Shown: positions 1-12,284 of the stretch, piece after piece
How the letters are laid out: each line of letters starts with the position of its first letter
Numbering within the stretch: the stretch's first letter is position 1
Assembly: GCA_029990175.1 (NCBI GenBank)
Contig: JARKIP010000028.1
Location: forward strand, 12,402,501-12,466,500
Length of the DNA: 64,000 bases
Direction of reading: 5' to 3'
Origin: Petunia secreta
Lineage: Eukaryota; Streptophyta; Magnoliopsida; Solanales; Solanaceae
The notes under the pieces: generated by a model
The model's input: only the letters and a program-made list of their open reading frames with translations
Database searches by the model: none
What the model was told of the DNA's origin: nothing
Position numbers and translations under genes: made by a program

Positions 1-1707
1 CTATTCTAAGTTTTTTTTTAAAAAATGAACGAAGCTGGGATTATTCTCCTTCTAGTTTGTTTGGTAATAAGTTGGTTTTGAAGTATTTGTGGACTTGTTT
101 GTTTGTAGAGCCATGAAAGTATCTGTTAAAATATTTTATCATCTGTTAACATGTATTTTGCCAATCCAAGACAAAATGAACAGAATGTGTCTTTGCGCTT
201 GACCTTAGTCATTTTACTTTTTAGTTTTTACTCATTGCGTCGAAGTTAAATTGTGTTAACTATACAAGCTTATCAATTTTACCTTCAACTACAGCTAGCC
301 CAACTTATATGCATATCTTGACCTGTTCCTTTCTGTTTGTTTTTCTTTATGAGTTGCTTCAATTAAGATAATTTAACAGTTGGAAATTTGCTAATTCTTA
401 TCCTCTTATTTTTCCTTGGCATGAACACTTGGGATGAGTTGAATGAAAACTCACAAATGGGGTGGCGTGCATTTGGATGTTACTTGAATCACTCCGCATT
501 TTCGGGACTTGATATCCCCGAAAAATGTAAAACAAAAGAAATGAATAAATGAAAACCTTGTGAAATACAAGGCTCGCATCGAGTTCGCTATCCCGGGTTC
601 TACCTTCTAAACTCCCGCTTTCCTGTTCCCTTTAGAAAGCATGTTTTAGGAAGCCCTGAAACAGGACTAGGATTTGCATGTTAGAAACTTGGTAGGGTAG
701 TCGCTTTATTAAATTGTTAACTTATTGCCTGTTTAGAATGAATATATAATTGCATATCCCGTCTCTTTGGGACTCGCCAATTAATTTAAGATAGTAGAAA
801 CCTTTAGTTAATTATCGAGTGCAAAAGAAATAAAATTAAAATTGTACCTATTTATTCATTATTTATATTTAGTCAATTATTTATCCATTTATTAATTCAT
901 TTATTTATTCATTAATTAAATTAATTAAGTGGTATTTATTATTAATTTATTTGTTTAATTTTAAATTAATCATTTATTTGCCTAATCAATTATAATTATT
1001 TATTTATTTATTAATTAAATTATTTAAGTGGCATTTATTTATTATTTTATTTATTCATTCTATTTATTTATTTAATTAATTAATTCTAATTAATTATTTA
1101 TTTGTTTAATCAATTATATTTATTTATTTAACTAGTCCATTATTGTTCATCCCTTATCTAATTGAAATCATATAATATTTATTTATCTAATTAAGTTATT
1201 CATCTAATTAATTCATTAATCAATTATTATTCTTTATCTAATCATTCATTAATTTATTTACTTAGCCCTTATTTATTTAATCAATCAATCAACTTTTATC
1301 TCATTATTCGTTCAATTAATCTTAAATTTTGTTCAAGTATTGTCATAATCAATTTTATCTTCTCTATATTATTTATTACCTATTTATTTTATTTAAAATT
1401 TATCCCAAAACTAAATTTCAAGTAAAATTCGTGAAAATCGCCGGATTAACCGCCTTTAGCGGATTTTCGAAAGTGCCCCCGTAATAAGGACCTTCTTTCG
1501 AATTTAGCAGAACCACTTACCTAAGAATCTCTGAATTTAATTTAATTTCTTTTAAATAAAGGTTAAATTGCACTCCTTAGTTAACTTAGGTTCCTAATAA
1601 TCCTTAAATTAGGTGGCGACTCCAAAGAAACCCTTTGGAATCCCACTTTGTTGAAATATTCCGAAACCTATCCTTTTCTAAAGAAAGGGTAATTTTGGGG
1701 TTCAACA
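1..1707 (+). mobile_element. Partial Ogre/Tat-type LTR (solo or 3' LTR), diverged
   Basis: The right end reads GGGGTTCAACA, the same LTR terminus as in the array at 33039-64000 but in the opposite orientation. Upstream stretches match the reverse complement of the array LTR: the Ogre-like block with 'gatatccccgaaaa' near 510, the 'gggttctaccttctaaactc' block near 595-615, the AT-rich TTAATTAAATAA tract at 790-1400, and the block near 1440-1690. No TGGCGACTCC primer site follows position 1707, so this is a 3' LTR or a solo LTR; its other end lies outside the window. It is much more diverged from the array LTRs than they are from each other, so it is an older or distinct subfamily. It keeps the 70-bp segment lost from LTR2 to LTR4 of the array. 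Confidence 0.8.
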
Positions 1708-3652
1708 ATAGGCTACACCACACCCCCTGTCAAGTGTCCCTCTAACAGTATTAATATCCACGACATTAATAACAATAACGGAAATAATAACAGAAATATT
1801 AATAACGATAATATTTCACAGTCACCGTAACCCAGGTTGGTTATGCTAGCTGAACGTAAGGCGAAGGTTAACCCGACCACAGTTTGGGGGTACAATCCCT
1901 ACTCCCATGTCGTCCAACCCAAGGTTACGTATAGACAGCACTACCCAACCCGGCACGTGAACAAATCAAGTACCAATATCATACAAAAGCCGGCAAAATC
2001 CTCGGCAAGACATTTATCATGACATGCCGGCAACATCCTCGGCCATGTCCCAAGTTCTTGCTATCTAAGCATGGCGTAGCAAGCGTCACTACGATATAAA
2101 TTTAAGCTACCTCGACGTAGCGTTTAGACCGGCACATACCTCGGTCGAGTCACAATCTCGCTATTTGTAAAAAACAATAATAGCAAGTAATTCACATCAT
2201 TAATCCTAACCATTGTTAGGTATATATATGCGTACATGAAGCATACTAGCATGAAGGAAGAGTCCACAAGCACAATAGAGGTCAAGTCTCACTTACCTCG
2301 AAATTCGGGCTCAAATGCCGGGAAGAATCTCCTTTCCCGATCGCCTTGTACGCGAAGGACTCTCCACTAGGTCTATTAAGACAAGATATAGCACATATGA
2401 GTGCTCAATTATAGCTATTTAAGCCTATAGGCATCCTAGGGTAAAAATTACCAAAATGCCCCCGGGTAGGGCCGAGCCCTAAATTTATAAAATGTACTTT
2501 TCCGGACTCCCCACGCTCCCGTGAGTCAAAAAGTACACTTAGATTCCACATGCGAGCCTTGCTCGATGTCTTTCCCCAATTCTTAAGAATCTAGGGTTCT
2601 AACCCATTTCCAAGAATCAACCCTTTGATTCTTGTGTTAATCAACATAAAGATGGATTGAAAGGGCTTACCTTAAGTGTAAGTATGATTGGGTCTTCAAG
2701 AAATACCCAAAAATCGCCTCAAGAGCTCACCAAATGATTTTTATAAGTTATGAACCGAAATGGCCCGAAATGGCCTTTTTATAGCAGTTTTTTTGCCTCT
2801 GTGACAGCTTCTTTTGAAAAAATCATAACTTTTGATAGGAATTTCCAAATGACCTGAAACTGGTTCCATTAGAGCCAAAAATCAAAGGGCTACAACTTTC
2901 ATGTTTTGAGTTTTTCCTAATTCCTTACGGATTGGCCGGAAAATCAGCTTTTATCCGGCTGTTTGCGCCAAAATAGAACAGAAAAGTCGCACCAGATTTT
3001 CTACTGTTTTAGGGGCAAAACGGGACCCTACGAAGCTCGGAATGATCCCAAATTTTGCACACAAGCCATAAAATACTTGGGTGACATGCTCGTCAAGACG
3101 GAACTCAATGCGGACCTCCAGAACTCAAAAAGTGGGTCCCACGACAAAGGTTCAATTTTCGACTTTCGCCAAAATAGCGAAATTTAACCAAACGACCTCG
3201 GAATCAAATTCCAAAAGTTGCTACAAGTCACAAATGACTATACGAACCTAACGGAACTTTCGGATCTCTCATCGGAGCTCATTTGCTCAAATCGAGCTCG
3301 GAAACCTCTTTTAACTCTTTTAAACTTCCGAAACGGGGACTTTATCAAAAGTCCTATCAAACGAGGTCCGTTTTCAATTTTGAAGGTTGCTACATATCAT
3401 AAATGACGAGACAGACCTAACGGTGCGCTCGGATTTTCCATCGGGGTTCGTTTACTCAAAACGACCTATCGAAACCCCAAATTCCTTTCCGGAATTTCAT
3501 AAACGGATCCTTTTCTCGAAAACCTATCAAACGGACTCCGTTTCGACTCAGATTTCACAGACGGGTCATAAATTACCTAACGGAGCTTTTGGGACTGTCG
3601 ACACGTAAATCGAGGTCCCGAATCCCGTAACGACTATTTGAGGGTCGTTACA
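1708..3652 (-). mobile_element. Probable Ty3/gypsy LTR (solo or fragment)
   Basis: Read on the minus strand the block starts TGTAACGACCCTC at 3652, a start I associate with Tekay/Del-type chromovirus LTRs in plants. A TATA-like CTATAAAAAG lies about 870 bp downstream (2775-2784), where a U3 promoter would sit. No coding frame of note, no primer binding site and no polypurine tract can be assigned. The left boundary is uncertain: it abuts the Ogre-type LTR end at 1707, and the first tens of bases (1708-1740) could be target DNA or internal sequence. The right boundary is firm, because from 3653 on the sequence matches the duplicated copy near 29506. Family assignment is from memory of terminal motifs and is tentative. 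Confidence 0.55.
2775..2784 (-). promoter_or_regulatory. TATA-like box of the minus-strand LTR
   Basis: CTATAAAAAG on the minus strand, inside the putative LTR and about 870 bp from its TGTAAC start, a usual distance for a long U3 region. This is inference from motif and position only. Confidence 0.4.
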
Positions 3653-3735
3653 CTCACCCAATTTATTTTTTGTTTCTAAGCATATACTACGTGTTTTGAC
3701 TTTTTATTTTAAAAAAACAATTATACTATACTTTT
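3653..3735 (+). repeat. Duplicated block Y, left copy, part 1
   Basis: Matches 29506-29587 with a few substitutions (CCCAATTTATTTTTTGTTTC near the start, 'aattatactatac' at the end). The LINE insertion splits this copy; it resumes at 10607. Confidence 0.85.
3718..3735 (+). repeat. LINE target-site duplication, 3' side
   Basis: CAATTATACTATACTTTT, repeated exactly at 10607-10624. The last T residues overlap the short poly(A) tail of the minus-strand LINE (ten T on the plus strand at 3732-3741). Confidence 0.9.
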
Positions 3736-6700
3736 TTTTTGGGGTAAGAACACGATATTTATAAATACTTAACTTAAGGGGGGGGGGGTTACATAATATG
3801 CCCATACGGATTCCACTGGAATTAAGCGTATGAGCAGTAGAGTTCATAGAAAACATAGGAATAGCATGAAGTGCACTTAAGTTTCCTAATTTAGACAACG
3901 ACAAACAATTACTATCCGAAGTGGTTTTCACAAAACTTGTGCCTTCCTGATCCTTCTTTAAAGCTTGTTGAACAAAATCAGGAGGTACTGCATAGTGGAT
4001 GGTGTCAAAAGATTTGGACCTTGAGGGAGCTCCTTTTGCCAAGAGATGAGCAACTCCATTGCCTTGACGAAAGTTATGCCGGATTGACGGCATTCCCAGC
4101 TTGTGCATTAATAACCTGCACATGTGTACAATAGATGCATAAACAGGTGATGGATTTTGTAATAGTAAAATAACCTCTGTTGAATCAGTTTCAATTTCTA
4201 GTGGATTGAATTTTTGATCAACAGCTAGGAGCAAACCTTCATACAAGCTTAAGAGCTCCGCATGCAAGTGATTATACGCATGAACTTGTTTATGAAAACC
4301 CAAAACCCATTGACCTTTGAAATTTCTAAACACCCCTCCTATGCTAGCAGATTGATCATTACATTTAAACGATCCATCAATGTTAACTTTAATTGTATCA
4401 TGTCGTGGAGGGAACCATGATACCTTGATGCTCTTAATAATAGTCTTTCTAGAGTTGACTGAGGTCAAAAGATTAAATTCTAGGGTTTTATTTCGAACCT
4501 GGCTAAAAACTAAAGAAGAACTCAGATTGTTAACATTATTGTGGTTTCTATTAACCCATAGATTCCATAAGGGAAAAAAACAGGAGTTCCTCCCAACAGT
4601 AGTAGCTACTTCTAGGATGATGTGAAGACTCTCTTACACTAGAAAGCCAATGCCTATCTTGGTCTATATGATGGCTGATGGATCCTTCCCTCCAAAATTG
4701 TCTTGCAATAACACAATCCAAAAGGATGTGTTGGGCAGTTTCAATATCATTCTTACAAATGGGACACATAGGATTTATGTTAATACCAATTTTGTGAAGA
4801 TAAAATCTAGTAAGAAGTCTATCATGTTGGCACTGCCAAATGAAGAACCTGATCTTATTAGGAACATCAATTTTCCAAAGCCACATAAAATCCTCAGTGC
4901 CACATATATTATGATCTATCTGAGCATATAAGGAATTCTGAAGAAAGGAGCCATTTGATGTTAGGGCCCAAATAGGATGATCCATAGTAGAATGACACAA
5001 AGGAGGAGTGGCCTGCTGAAATTGATCTTTAATAGAAGTAGGAAGGTGAAAGCCAATTTGGGATAAATCCCAAGAGTTATTTTTGACAATATTGAACACT
5101 CTTTTAAGTTGATCATCCTTTGTCAAAGGTCCATGAATCATACTTCTAAGAGTAACTCTATTAGGAAGCCATTTGTAATCCCATAAAGAAATGTTCCTAC
5201 CATTACCAATTGCCCACTGAGTGTTATCCAGACAAATTGGGAATAACTTTCTAATACCCCTCCAAACAAAGGAGTCAGATTTTGAGTAGGACTTGTTTGA
5301 ATATTTGTTACTAATGACTTTAGCCCAAAGTTTACCAGGATTTGAGAGAAACCTCAAAGCCAAACTAACTAGAGTGGCAGTATTCTTAGTCCTAGCTTTA
5401 GTAATAGAAAGACCACCTAGATGCTTGGGTTTGGTCACAGTATCCCATGATAAGAGATGAATCTTTTTCCTATGATCACTAGAACCCCATAAAAAATCTC
5501 ATTGAATTTTGTCCATTATGTTAAGAGTTTTAATAGGGAGACAGTGGAACTGCATGATGTGATTAGGAATAGTGGTCAGGGTAGTTTTAACTAAAGTTGC
5601 CCTTCCAGCTAAGTTGATAAAATTGGCTTTCCAACTAGCAAGTCTATAATGAAGGTTATCTATAATAAACTGATAATCACTATGTTTTGGCATTCGACTA
5701 AGAATAGGAAACCCTAGGTATTTACCAAAGTGATTTCCTTTCTTGAATTATAAAATATTAGTTAGATGGAGAGCTAAGGAGGGGTCAATGTTATTAGAAA
5801 AAATGATCTTTGATTTTTCATTATTAATTTTCTCCCCAGACATGTGACAAAATAAGTCTAGCGTGTCTCTTATAGCATGAGCAGATTTTGTATTAGCTCT
5901 AGCAACAAAAGTGATATCATCCGCAAAGAAAAGATGGGACAATTCAGGACCATTTGATGAAAGTTTTATCGAGTCCCACAAATTTTCTTCAGTTTGCTGA
6001 TTAACATAAATAAATAGCAATTCCAAACAAAGAATAAAGATATATGGAGACAAAGGATCCCCTTGTCTAATTCCCCTTGAAGGGGAGAAAATTTTTGTCT
6101 TACACCCATTAACAAGAACAGATATTGAAGATGTAGTAATGCAGGATAATATCAATTTTGAAATCTTTGGGGGAAATTTGAAAAAAGCTAACATGGTACG
6201 GATGAACGACCATTCAATTCTATCGAATGCTCTTTCCAAATCAATTTAATGATCATCTCACTCTTAGCACCTTTCATTCGATTGAACTTATGAATTATCT
6301 CTTGAATAATTATGGCATTGTCCGAAGCTCTTCTATTTTTCATAAAACTAGCTTGACAGGACTAATTTTATTGTCTAGGTGATGCTTCAATCGATTTGCA
6401 ATAATTTTAGTAACAATTTTGTAAACCGTATTACATAGGCCTATAGGCCTAAAGTTTTTCAGGTTTACAACATTTTTCACCTTAGGAATGAGACAAATAT
6501 AAGCTGTATTTAAATTTGAAGGCATAACACTGTTTAGAAAAATCTCATGACAAATGTTATTTACTGAAGAGCCAACAATATTCTAATTTGATTGAAAAAA
6601 AATAGGATGCAAGCCATCGGGACCTGGAGCTTTTGTTTAAAAGAGAACAAAGCATTAGAAATCTCGCAATCCCTTAAAGGACTATCTAAGGTAGTCAAAT

Positions 6701-8735
6701 CTATACCACTATACCATAATGCATTATTATTAACAGGAGCTAAATTGCTACTCACCTGACTAGTGGTATAAAGTTGATAAAAATAGGATGTTACATGATC
6801 AAAAACTTGTTTAGGTTAAAAAACTAGGTTTTCACTATTATCCTGGAAATGAGTAATTTTATTTCTCCTTCTACGATTTAGGGTTGAAATATGGAAGAAT
6901 TTAGTACTAGCATCCCCATAACTTAACCAATCTAATCTTGATTTTAACTTCCAAAATTCCTCTTCTTGTTTTAAAATGGTATTATAATCCCTAATCAATT
7001 CTTTCTCTAAATTTTGAAGGAAGAGACTAGTAGGATAATTTGGGGAGAATTGAACACCTTTAAGTTTGGCTAGGGTATTAGTCTTTCTGCAAAAGATGTT
7101 ACCAAAATTCTCCTTATTCTAAATTATGACTTCATTCTGAAAAGCTTGGGTAGCCTCGATTAGAGGTCTATTATGCCATTCATTTGACACAATATTTTTA
7201 AAATCAGGATGCGATAACCACATTGTTTCAAGCCTAAAAGGCTTAGTATACTCATGATACACTCTTTTATTTAGGCATAATAACATAGGATTGTGATCCG
7301 AGTAAGTTTTAAGGAGATGGATCACACTTGCATCTTTAAAGAGGGAAATCCAATCTTGATTCGCCAAGCATCTATCTAGTCTTTCTAAGATCAACCCTCC
7401 TCTTCTACTTCTATGATTCGACCAAGTAAATTTCGAACCCTTAAACCCTAAATCACTTAAATTGCAATGGTTTAGGCAGTTTCTAAAGTTCATGGTGTTC
7501 CTATAATTTATAGATCTTCCACCCCATTTATCATCTTGAGATAAGACTTGGTTGAAATCATCACTAACTAGCCAAGGACCTCTATAATTATTATACATAC
7601 GCATGAGGTTTTCCCATAAGATTTTCCTATTATAACATGAGGTGCTAGCATAAATAGTAGAAAAAAGCCAATTAAAATTAAAAGGAGAATACAATACCTT
7701 TATCATTGCATGGATCTCATTTCCATTAATATGGATATCTGTAATGGTAACAGCCTCATTTTTTCAAAGAAGAACTAAACCTCCAGATCTTCCTTCAGCA
7801 GAAATCTCCACATAATCAGTGAAGTCATATCTAACCCTAAAGTCATGATGGTCGTCCATTTTAGTTTCTAGTAAAGCAACTACTACTGGTTGATAAACTT
7901 CTATAATAGCCCCAAAGTTCCTACGAAAATCTGGGCTGCCTGCACCCCTAGCATTCCAAACTATAAATTTTAGTTGTCTATCCATTTGAACATTAGCATT
8001 AGGGTTTTCAATAATTTCCAATTCAGGATTAGTTGTCAACGTAGAGTTCAACACCACTGCATACTTGCCCACAGTCTTGTTTGCTGGTGCCCTCACATCC
8101 AATGAGCACTTGAAGAGAGTGGGATGACATGTTAGAATACATTTCCTGTCGAGTCTTTCTCTGTAAAGTAGAATGATAATTTCCTTTAGGTTTGCAAATT
8201 CCGTGCTACTCTCCCTTCCCCTTAACACGATTTCCTGCTCCTCTCTCTGATTTTGCTCTGGTTCTAATGGATTGGGATGGACCACTGGAGGTGGTGGTGG
8301 GACTGGAGGAGGGGGAATGTCCATCTGCATGGGAGCTTGAGGATTTATTTGTACATGCAGTGGATTGAGATTTTGAGGGACCACATTCAGTTGTTGAAAA
8401 GGTTTATTGAGAGCCATGTCCCATGCTATGAAGACTGGATTTTGAGGTGGCATCACCCTCAGAGGAAAGAAAGGAAGATCCATCAGTAGTTGTCCTGGGA
8501 GAGGTTGTATGAATTGTGGCCACATGTTGTTCATGTAATTTTGCATGGTAAGATGCATTCCCTCGCTTACTATCTGGGCTAAGTAATGAGGGTCTTGTAT
8601 CACTGCATATGCTAGTTGTCCATTTAGGGTCATTGGTATTGCTATTGCATGGCCCCAGAGTGTGGATTCCACCCATGATTGTGGTATGCGATCCAGTTGT
8701 GGAGGTAGAGCAAATATTAGTGGTTGATTGATCAA
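3736..8735 (-). pseudogene. LINE ORF2: endonuclease / reverse transcriptase / RNase H, broken
   Basis: Fragments follow each other in family order on the minus strand. The endonuclease begins at the ATG at 7985 (FIVWNARGAGS, then ALLETKM). After a break, SDDFN and SDHNPMLL are seen in 7706-7119; the catalytic D-F-N and SDH survive, but the usual G before D-F-N is D. The linker EFWKLKSRLDWL is at 6998-6816. The RT has ICLIPKVKN and FRPIGLCN (6525-6340), AFDRIEW, GIRQGDPLSP and the active-site FFADD (6239-5748). The thumb is at 5693-5499. The zf-RVT part has CPICKNDIETAQHILLDC (5438-4551). RNase H lies at 4468 downward with D31, E71 and D95, but H141 replaces the last expected D. At least six breaks separate the pieces. 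Upstream of 7985 the same frame encodes a proline-rich stretch (8735-7986) open to the endonuclease. The RNase H frame has lost its stop and runs through the A tail. Confidence 0.9.
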
Positions 8736-10539
8736 TAGAGGAGGTGGAAATTAAAAGTTGTTTGGCAATGGATTGTTTTGATCCATGACTTTTGATTTCT
8801 TGTTTGAGCTGTGTTGATGAATTAGTTGTCTCACTAGTCTTTGTGAGTTCTTGCGATTGTAGGAAATTTTCATTTTGATTTATAGTAGAAGAGTTCAAGT
8901 GAGTAGAAGAAGTAGGATTATGCATGGGAGATGGCGTGTTGTTTTTGCCATATGATTTTTGTTTGTCAGATTCTCTACTTTTAGAATCACCAAACGTATC
9001 TACATGTGAGTTTGGTGGAGTAGAAGTTTTATGAGAAAGAGCGATTTGGCCAGATTCTATGGGAATAGAAGCTTTGGTTTTAGAGTAAATTTTTAGGGAG
9101 TTGCCAGGTGAGTTAGCAAACGAATTTGCATGCAAAATAGGTGTAGTCAAAGATTGGACACACATGTCCATAGGGTCTCTTATTATCCCGTCCAATTATT
9201 CATACAAGTAGGCTGACACGTGTGTATCTAATGTAATAGCTTGTGACAAATCTTGCATGGCAACATTTTGTGTAGAATTATTTTTAATTTCCAAAAAATG
9301 ATCCCGATCAAGATCATAATTTGTACCATCCTGAGTTTTCTCTTTGAGTTTACTAGATGCATCTTCAATTACTACTTTTAGAACTTTAAATTTATTAGTT
9401 GCATCTTTTAAAGAAGGAAAAGATTTTGGGTAATAATAAGATTTGCTTTTGCTTTTGGTCTTTTGCGTGTTAGAGTTAGGAAACTCACCTGCACCTCGTG
9501 GATCCATTGAGGGATTTGAGACTCGCCTGGATGCATAGCTTGTTGAGGCTACATTGGATGCATGGCCTCGAAAAGCAAGTTGATTTGCTTTTTTAATTTT
9601 CTGAAAAGTAACCGTTTTCCATTCTCCTTCATCCTCATTCACATTCAATTTGGGAGATGTTATGATGGGAGATGATTTATCTGGATTGGCAATGGTGGGG
9701 GCAGGCTTGAAGGGACATAATTCTTGAAGATGGCTAAGTCTTCCACATACTCTACACAAAAGGTTTTCACCTTCATAAATTACAACTTGTTTATGATGAT
9801 CAATAAAAATGTGATTCTTGACTGGTACATCAATTGAAACTTCCACACTTAACCGAGCATATCTAGCTCTGACAGCCGTTGATGTTTTGTAATCTACTTT
9901 TAACAACTTGCCAATTTTGAACCCAATTTTCCTTAGTATTCCTTCATCAAAAAATTCGGTTGGCAAATTTGGTAAACGAACCCAAATAGCTGTTGTTTGT
10001 AATGTAATTTGAGTTGCAATAAAGTTTGGTTCCCAACACCTTGTGGACAAGAAAAAACCATTATTAAACCATGGACCTTCAGTTAGCACTTTGTGCAGGC
10101 TATCATGGTGATGAAATTTAGCAACATAGAAATCTTCACCAAGGTCAATCAGTGGGAACACTTCCTCTAATTTCCATAAGATATTAAGCTTCTCATAGAT
10201 ATATTGATGATGCAGTCGTTTGCCATGTAATTTAATAATAACCGAGTTGATCCAAGGTGAGCAAATACGTTGTTTTTCATCGTGTGTAAGAGTAATGTGG
10301 TCAACCAATCCATCAGCTTCTAGTGCTTGTTGTTACATGTCTTCTTCAATAGGTTCAGAACTCAAGAAATTTGGTTTTAGGATACCTTGCTTCTTTTGGG
10401 AATTTTGTTCTAATAGCTTGCCGCAGTAACTCATTTTGCCCATAGGCTGAGAGTTTGGTTCATTTATTATTGGATTTGGAGGTTTTGATGGAGTTAATGG
10501 TATGTTGTTGTTTGATTCCATATGGGAATTGAATGTCAA
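8404..10539 (-). pseudogene. LINE ORF1: nucleic-acid-binding gag-like protein, broken
   Basis: One reading frame runs from 10539 to 8404, interrupted only by TAA at 10333-10335 and TAA at 9196-9198. The middle part (10308-9196) contains a DUF4283-like region (about residues 20-160 of that part, with WKLEEVFPLIDLGEDFYVAKF-type sequence around residues 46-65, and GPWFNNGFFL). It is followed by a zinc knuckle with C185, C188, H193 and C198 (C-x2-C-x4-H-x4-C), the usual layout of plant L1 ORF1 proteins that bind element RNA. The tail after 9196 is Ser/Thr-rich. From about 8750 downward the protein-like sequence moves into another frame (8735-7764), so a frameshift is likely there, and the last third of this frame is probably out of frame. 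Confidence 0.85.
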
Positions 10540-10606
10540 TGAGTTAGAACAAGAAGAGAGGAGAGTTTCTCACTCTAACCTTAGAAAATTGGTGTATACA
10601 TTAGTC

Positions 10607-10624
10607 CAATTATACTATACTTTT
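10607..10624 (+). repeat. LINE target-site duplication, 5' side
   Basis: Exact second copy of the 18-bp direct repeat at 3718-3735. Bases beyond it match the duplicated flank after 29587. Confidence 0.9.
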
Positions 10625-12001
10625 AAAAGCCATGCAGAGGCGCAGAACACAACAGTCCCTCAAAGGAAAAAACAAATGCAGATCACGACCCTCCCTTTAA
10701 GAATAAAGAGAATCAAACAGAAAATACAATTCTCCTCTTTGAAACAGCCCTGCATCCAAGAACATAATAGGACATGGACTTTTGTAGAGTGACAAACTAG
10801 TCCTAAGATTGCTATCATATTTTTCTTTATCACTTGAAAAAAGAGAAATAACATATACATCATTTTTATCATATTTTTCTTTATTACCACCTGATATTCA
10901 CTATTTATTGCACAACTACACCAAATTCTTTCCACATATAGGGCTCATAAAAGGAGAATACTTACAATAAATTTTTCCAATGAGATTTTTGATTAAGAGT
11001 AGAGGGATCTCATCCATCGTATATATCACTTTTCTAGTTATTATGATATTCATTTTAGGTCCATTTCGAATCGATAATAAAAGTCAATGTATTTAGTAGG
11101 TTATTACAAGAACTTAACTTTAGAATATTTTGAAAATTCAAGAGTTTGTCCACAAATAATTGATATTCTGGCAAAGAGTCCACGCATTTGCCCTTTTTCT
11201 TGTTCTAAATAGAACTCTGCGAATTGACTTTGATAAAGTTCTCAAAGCCATGTAGTGCACGACCTTCCCCTTGAAAACGAAAAAAGAAAAACAAAGAACA
11301 CGACTTCTCATCTTTCAAATAATTCTCTGCCTCTCCAAAGGTCCTTCTCTTTTATACACTTAAATTTGTCAGCCATCTTTTGTTTTATTTTTTATATGGA
11401 ATTAATCAAGAAGTCCATCTCCCAGAAGTCAAATTATGATCACTTACAAAAACTGAAAAATATCAGTTGACTTCATGAAGATGCAAATCTTTCTACAAAT
11501 ATTTTCTCTGCATTAAGATGAATTAGTATGTGCGTATCTGGCATATATATATAACCTCAAAAAATTAATGAAAATGCCCAATAACCCGGCGGATGTTTCG
11601 AGCCTCCATAAGGAGCTTTCCCTTCCCTAGTTGTTTGTTTCTTTTACAATAGGATAACATGTTATGCTTGGGACACATCATCTGATTCCATTATTGTTAA
11701 GAAATGCAACAACAATACCTATTCGAAAAAAAAAAATAGAAGAAGAACGAGCTGATAGCAAAAAAGCAACAGTTGCTCCATATCTTTACAGGAAGCAATC
11801 TTGGAAGAAAGATGATATGCAGTACTTCATATCATGATCTTGTATTTAATTATTCTGAATTGAGGAACTAACGTTAGGATTTGTCTCATTATAGTTCTTT
11901 AGAAAAATTGGGAGGTATGCACGCGTAATTGCACAAGTTTCGCCTGATAATTAGCAGTTAAGAGCCCAATAATTTATCCTTAATAGCAGCCAGGAATCTA
12001 T
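10625..12001 (+). repeat. Duplicated block Y, left copy, part 2 (gene remnant deleted)
   Basis: Collinear with 29588-31526: 'aaaagccatgcag', 'acaaactagtcctaagattg', 'catgtagtgcacgaccttcc', 'acacatcatctgattcca' and 'aatttatccttaatagcagc' occur in the same order in both. This copy has lost a segment after 11720 and a larger one in an A run near 11765, relative to 30910-31295. That removes most of the RING-related coding sequence kept in the right copy. No intact gene is seen here. Confidence 0.85.
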
Positions 12002-12058
12002 GTAGGCCTTTAGGTATATTGGTTCGCTTGAAATTAGAAGAAAAGAAAGAAAGAAGAT
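12002..12058 (+). repeat. Fragment of block Z tail fused to block Y
   Basis: 'atctatgtaggccttta' and 'attagaagaaaa' match the start of the block Z tail at 17130-17175 and 32370-32420. In the other copy about 0.85 kb (31527-32369) separates these sequences, so this is a deletion junction. Confidence 0.7.
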
Positions 12059-12284
12059 GTTAAGTGAATTAATTGTCATAAGGGTAGTTTGGTAATTACA
12101 CTATTTTCGAATTTTAGTTAAGAATTTAGTTACTTGCTGGTTAGGTAGTTAGTTGGTTAAGCTTCTTCTTTTACTTCTATAAGTAGTATTGCTTTGTATC
12201 TTCTTCTCATTTTTCAATTAAAACAGAATTACTCTTCAATGTTCTCTTCTTCTCTCACACGATCCTCCTCTCTGAATCACATCA
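12059..12284 (+). repeat. Copia 5' LTR (226 bp)
   Basis: Starts TGTTAAGTG and ends CACATCA directly before the primer site. A TATA-like TCTATAAGTAG near 12176 and the T/C-rich stretch that follows fit U3 and R-U5. No second LTR is in the window. Confidence 0.75.

Larger units (their letters stand above)
3736..10606 (-). mobile_element. Near full-length L1-type LINE, inactivated
   Basis: The element is bounded by an 18-bp target-site duplication, ends in a short A tail (T run on the plus strand at 3732-3741) and has the plant L1 order on the minus strand. ORF1 carries a DUF4283-like domain and a CCHC knuckle; ORF2 carries an endonuclease, reverse transcriptase, zf-RVT and RNase H. About 6.9 kb is close to full length for plant L1 elements. 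The 5' UTR is short, about 65 bp. Several stops and frameshifts break both frames, so it is a dead copy. The unoccupied site survives at 29570-29587 in the duplicated block, so insertion came after that duplication. Confidence 0.93.

Noticed and set aside
790..1400. TTAATTAAATAA-type tract as a CRISPR or microsatellite locus
   Set aside because: It is a degenerate AT-rich part of an Ogre-type LTR, found also in every array LTR, with no regular repeat-spacer pattern.
8277..8489. Plus-strand frame over the LINE proline-rich segment
   Set aside because: Shadow of the minus-strand LINE coding sequence.
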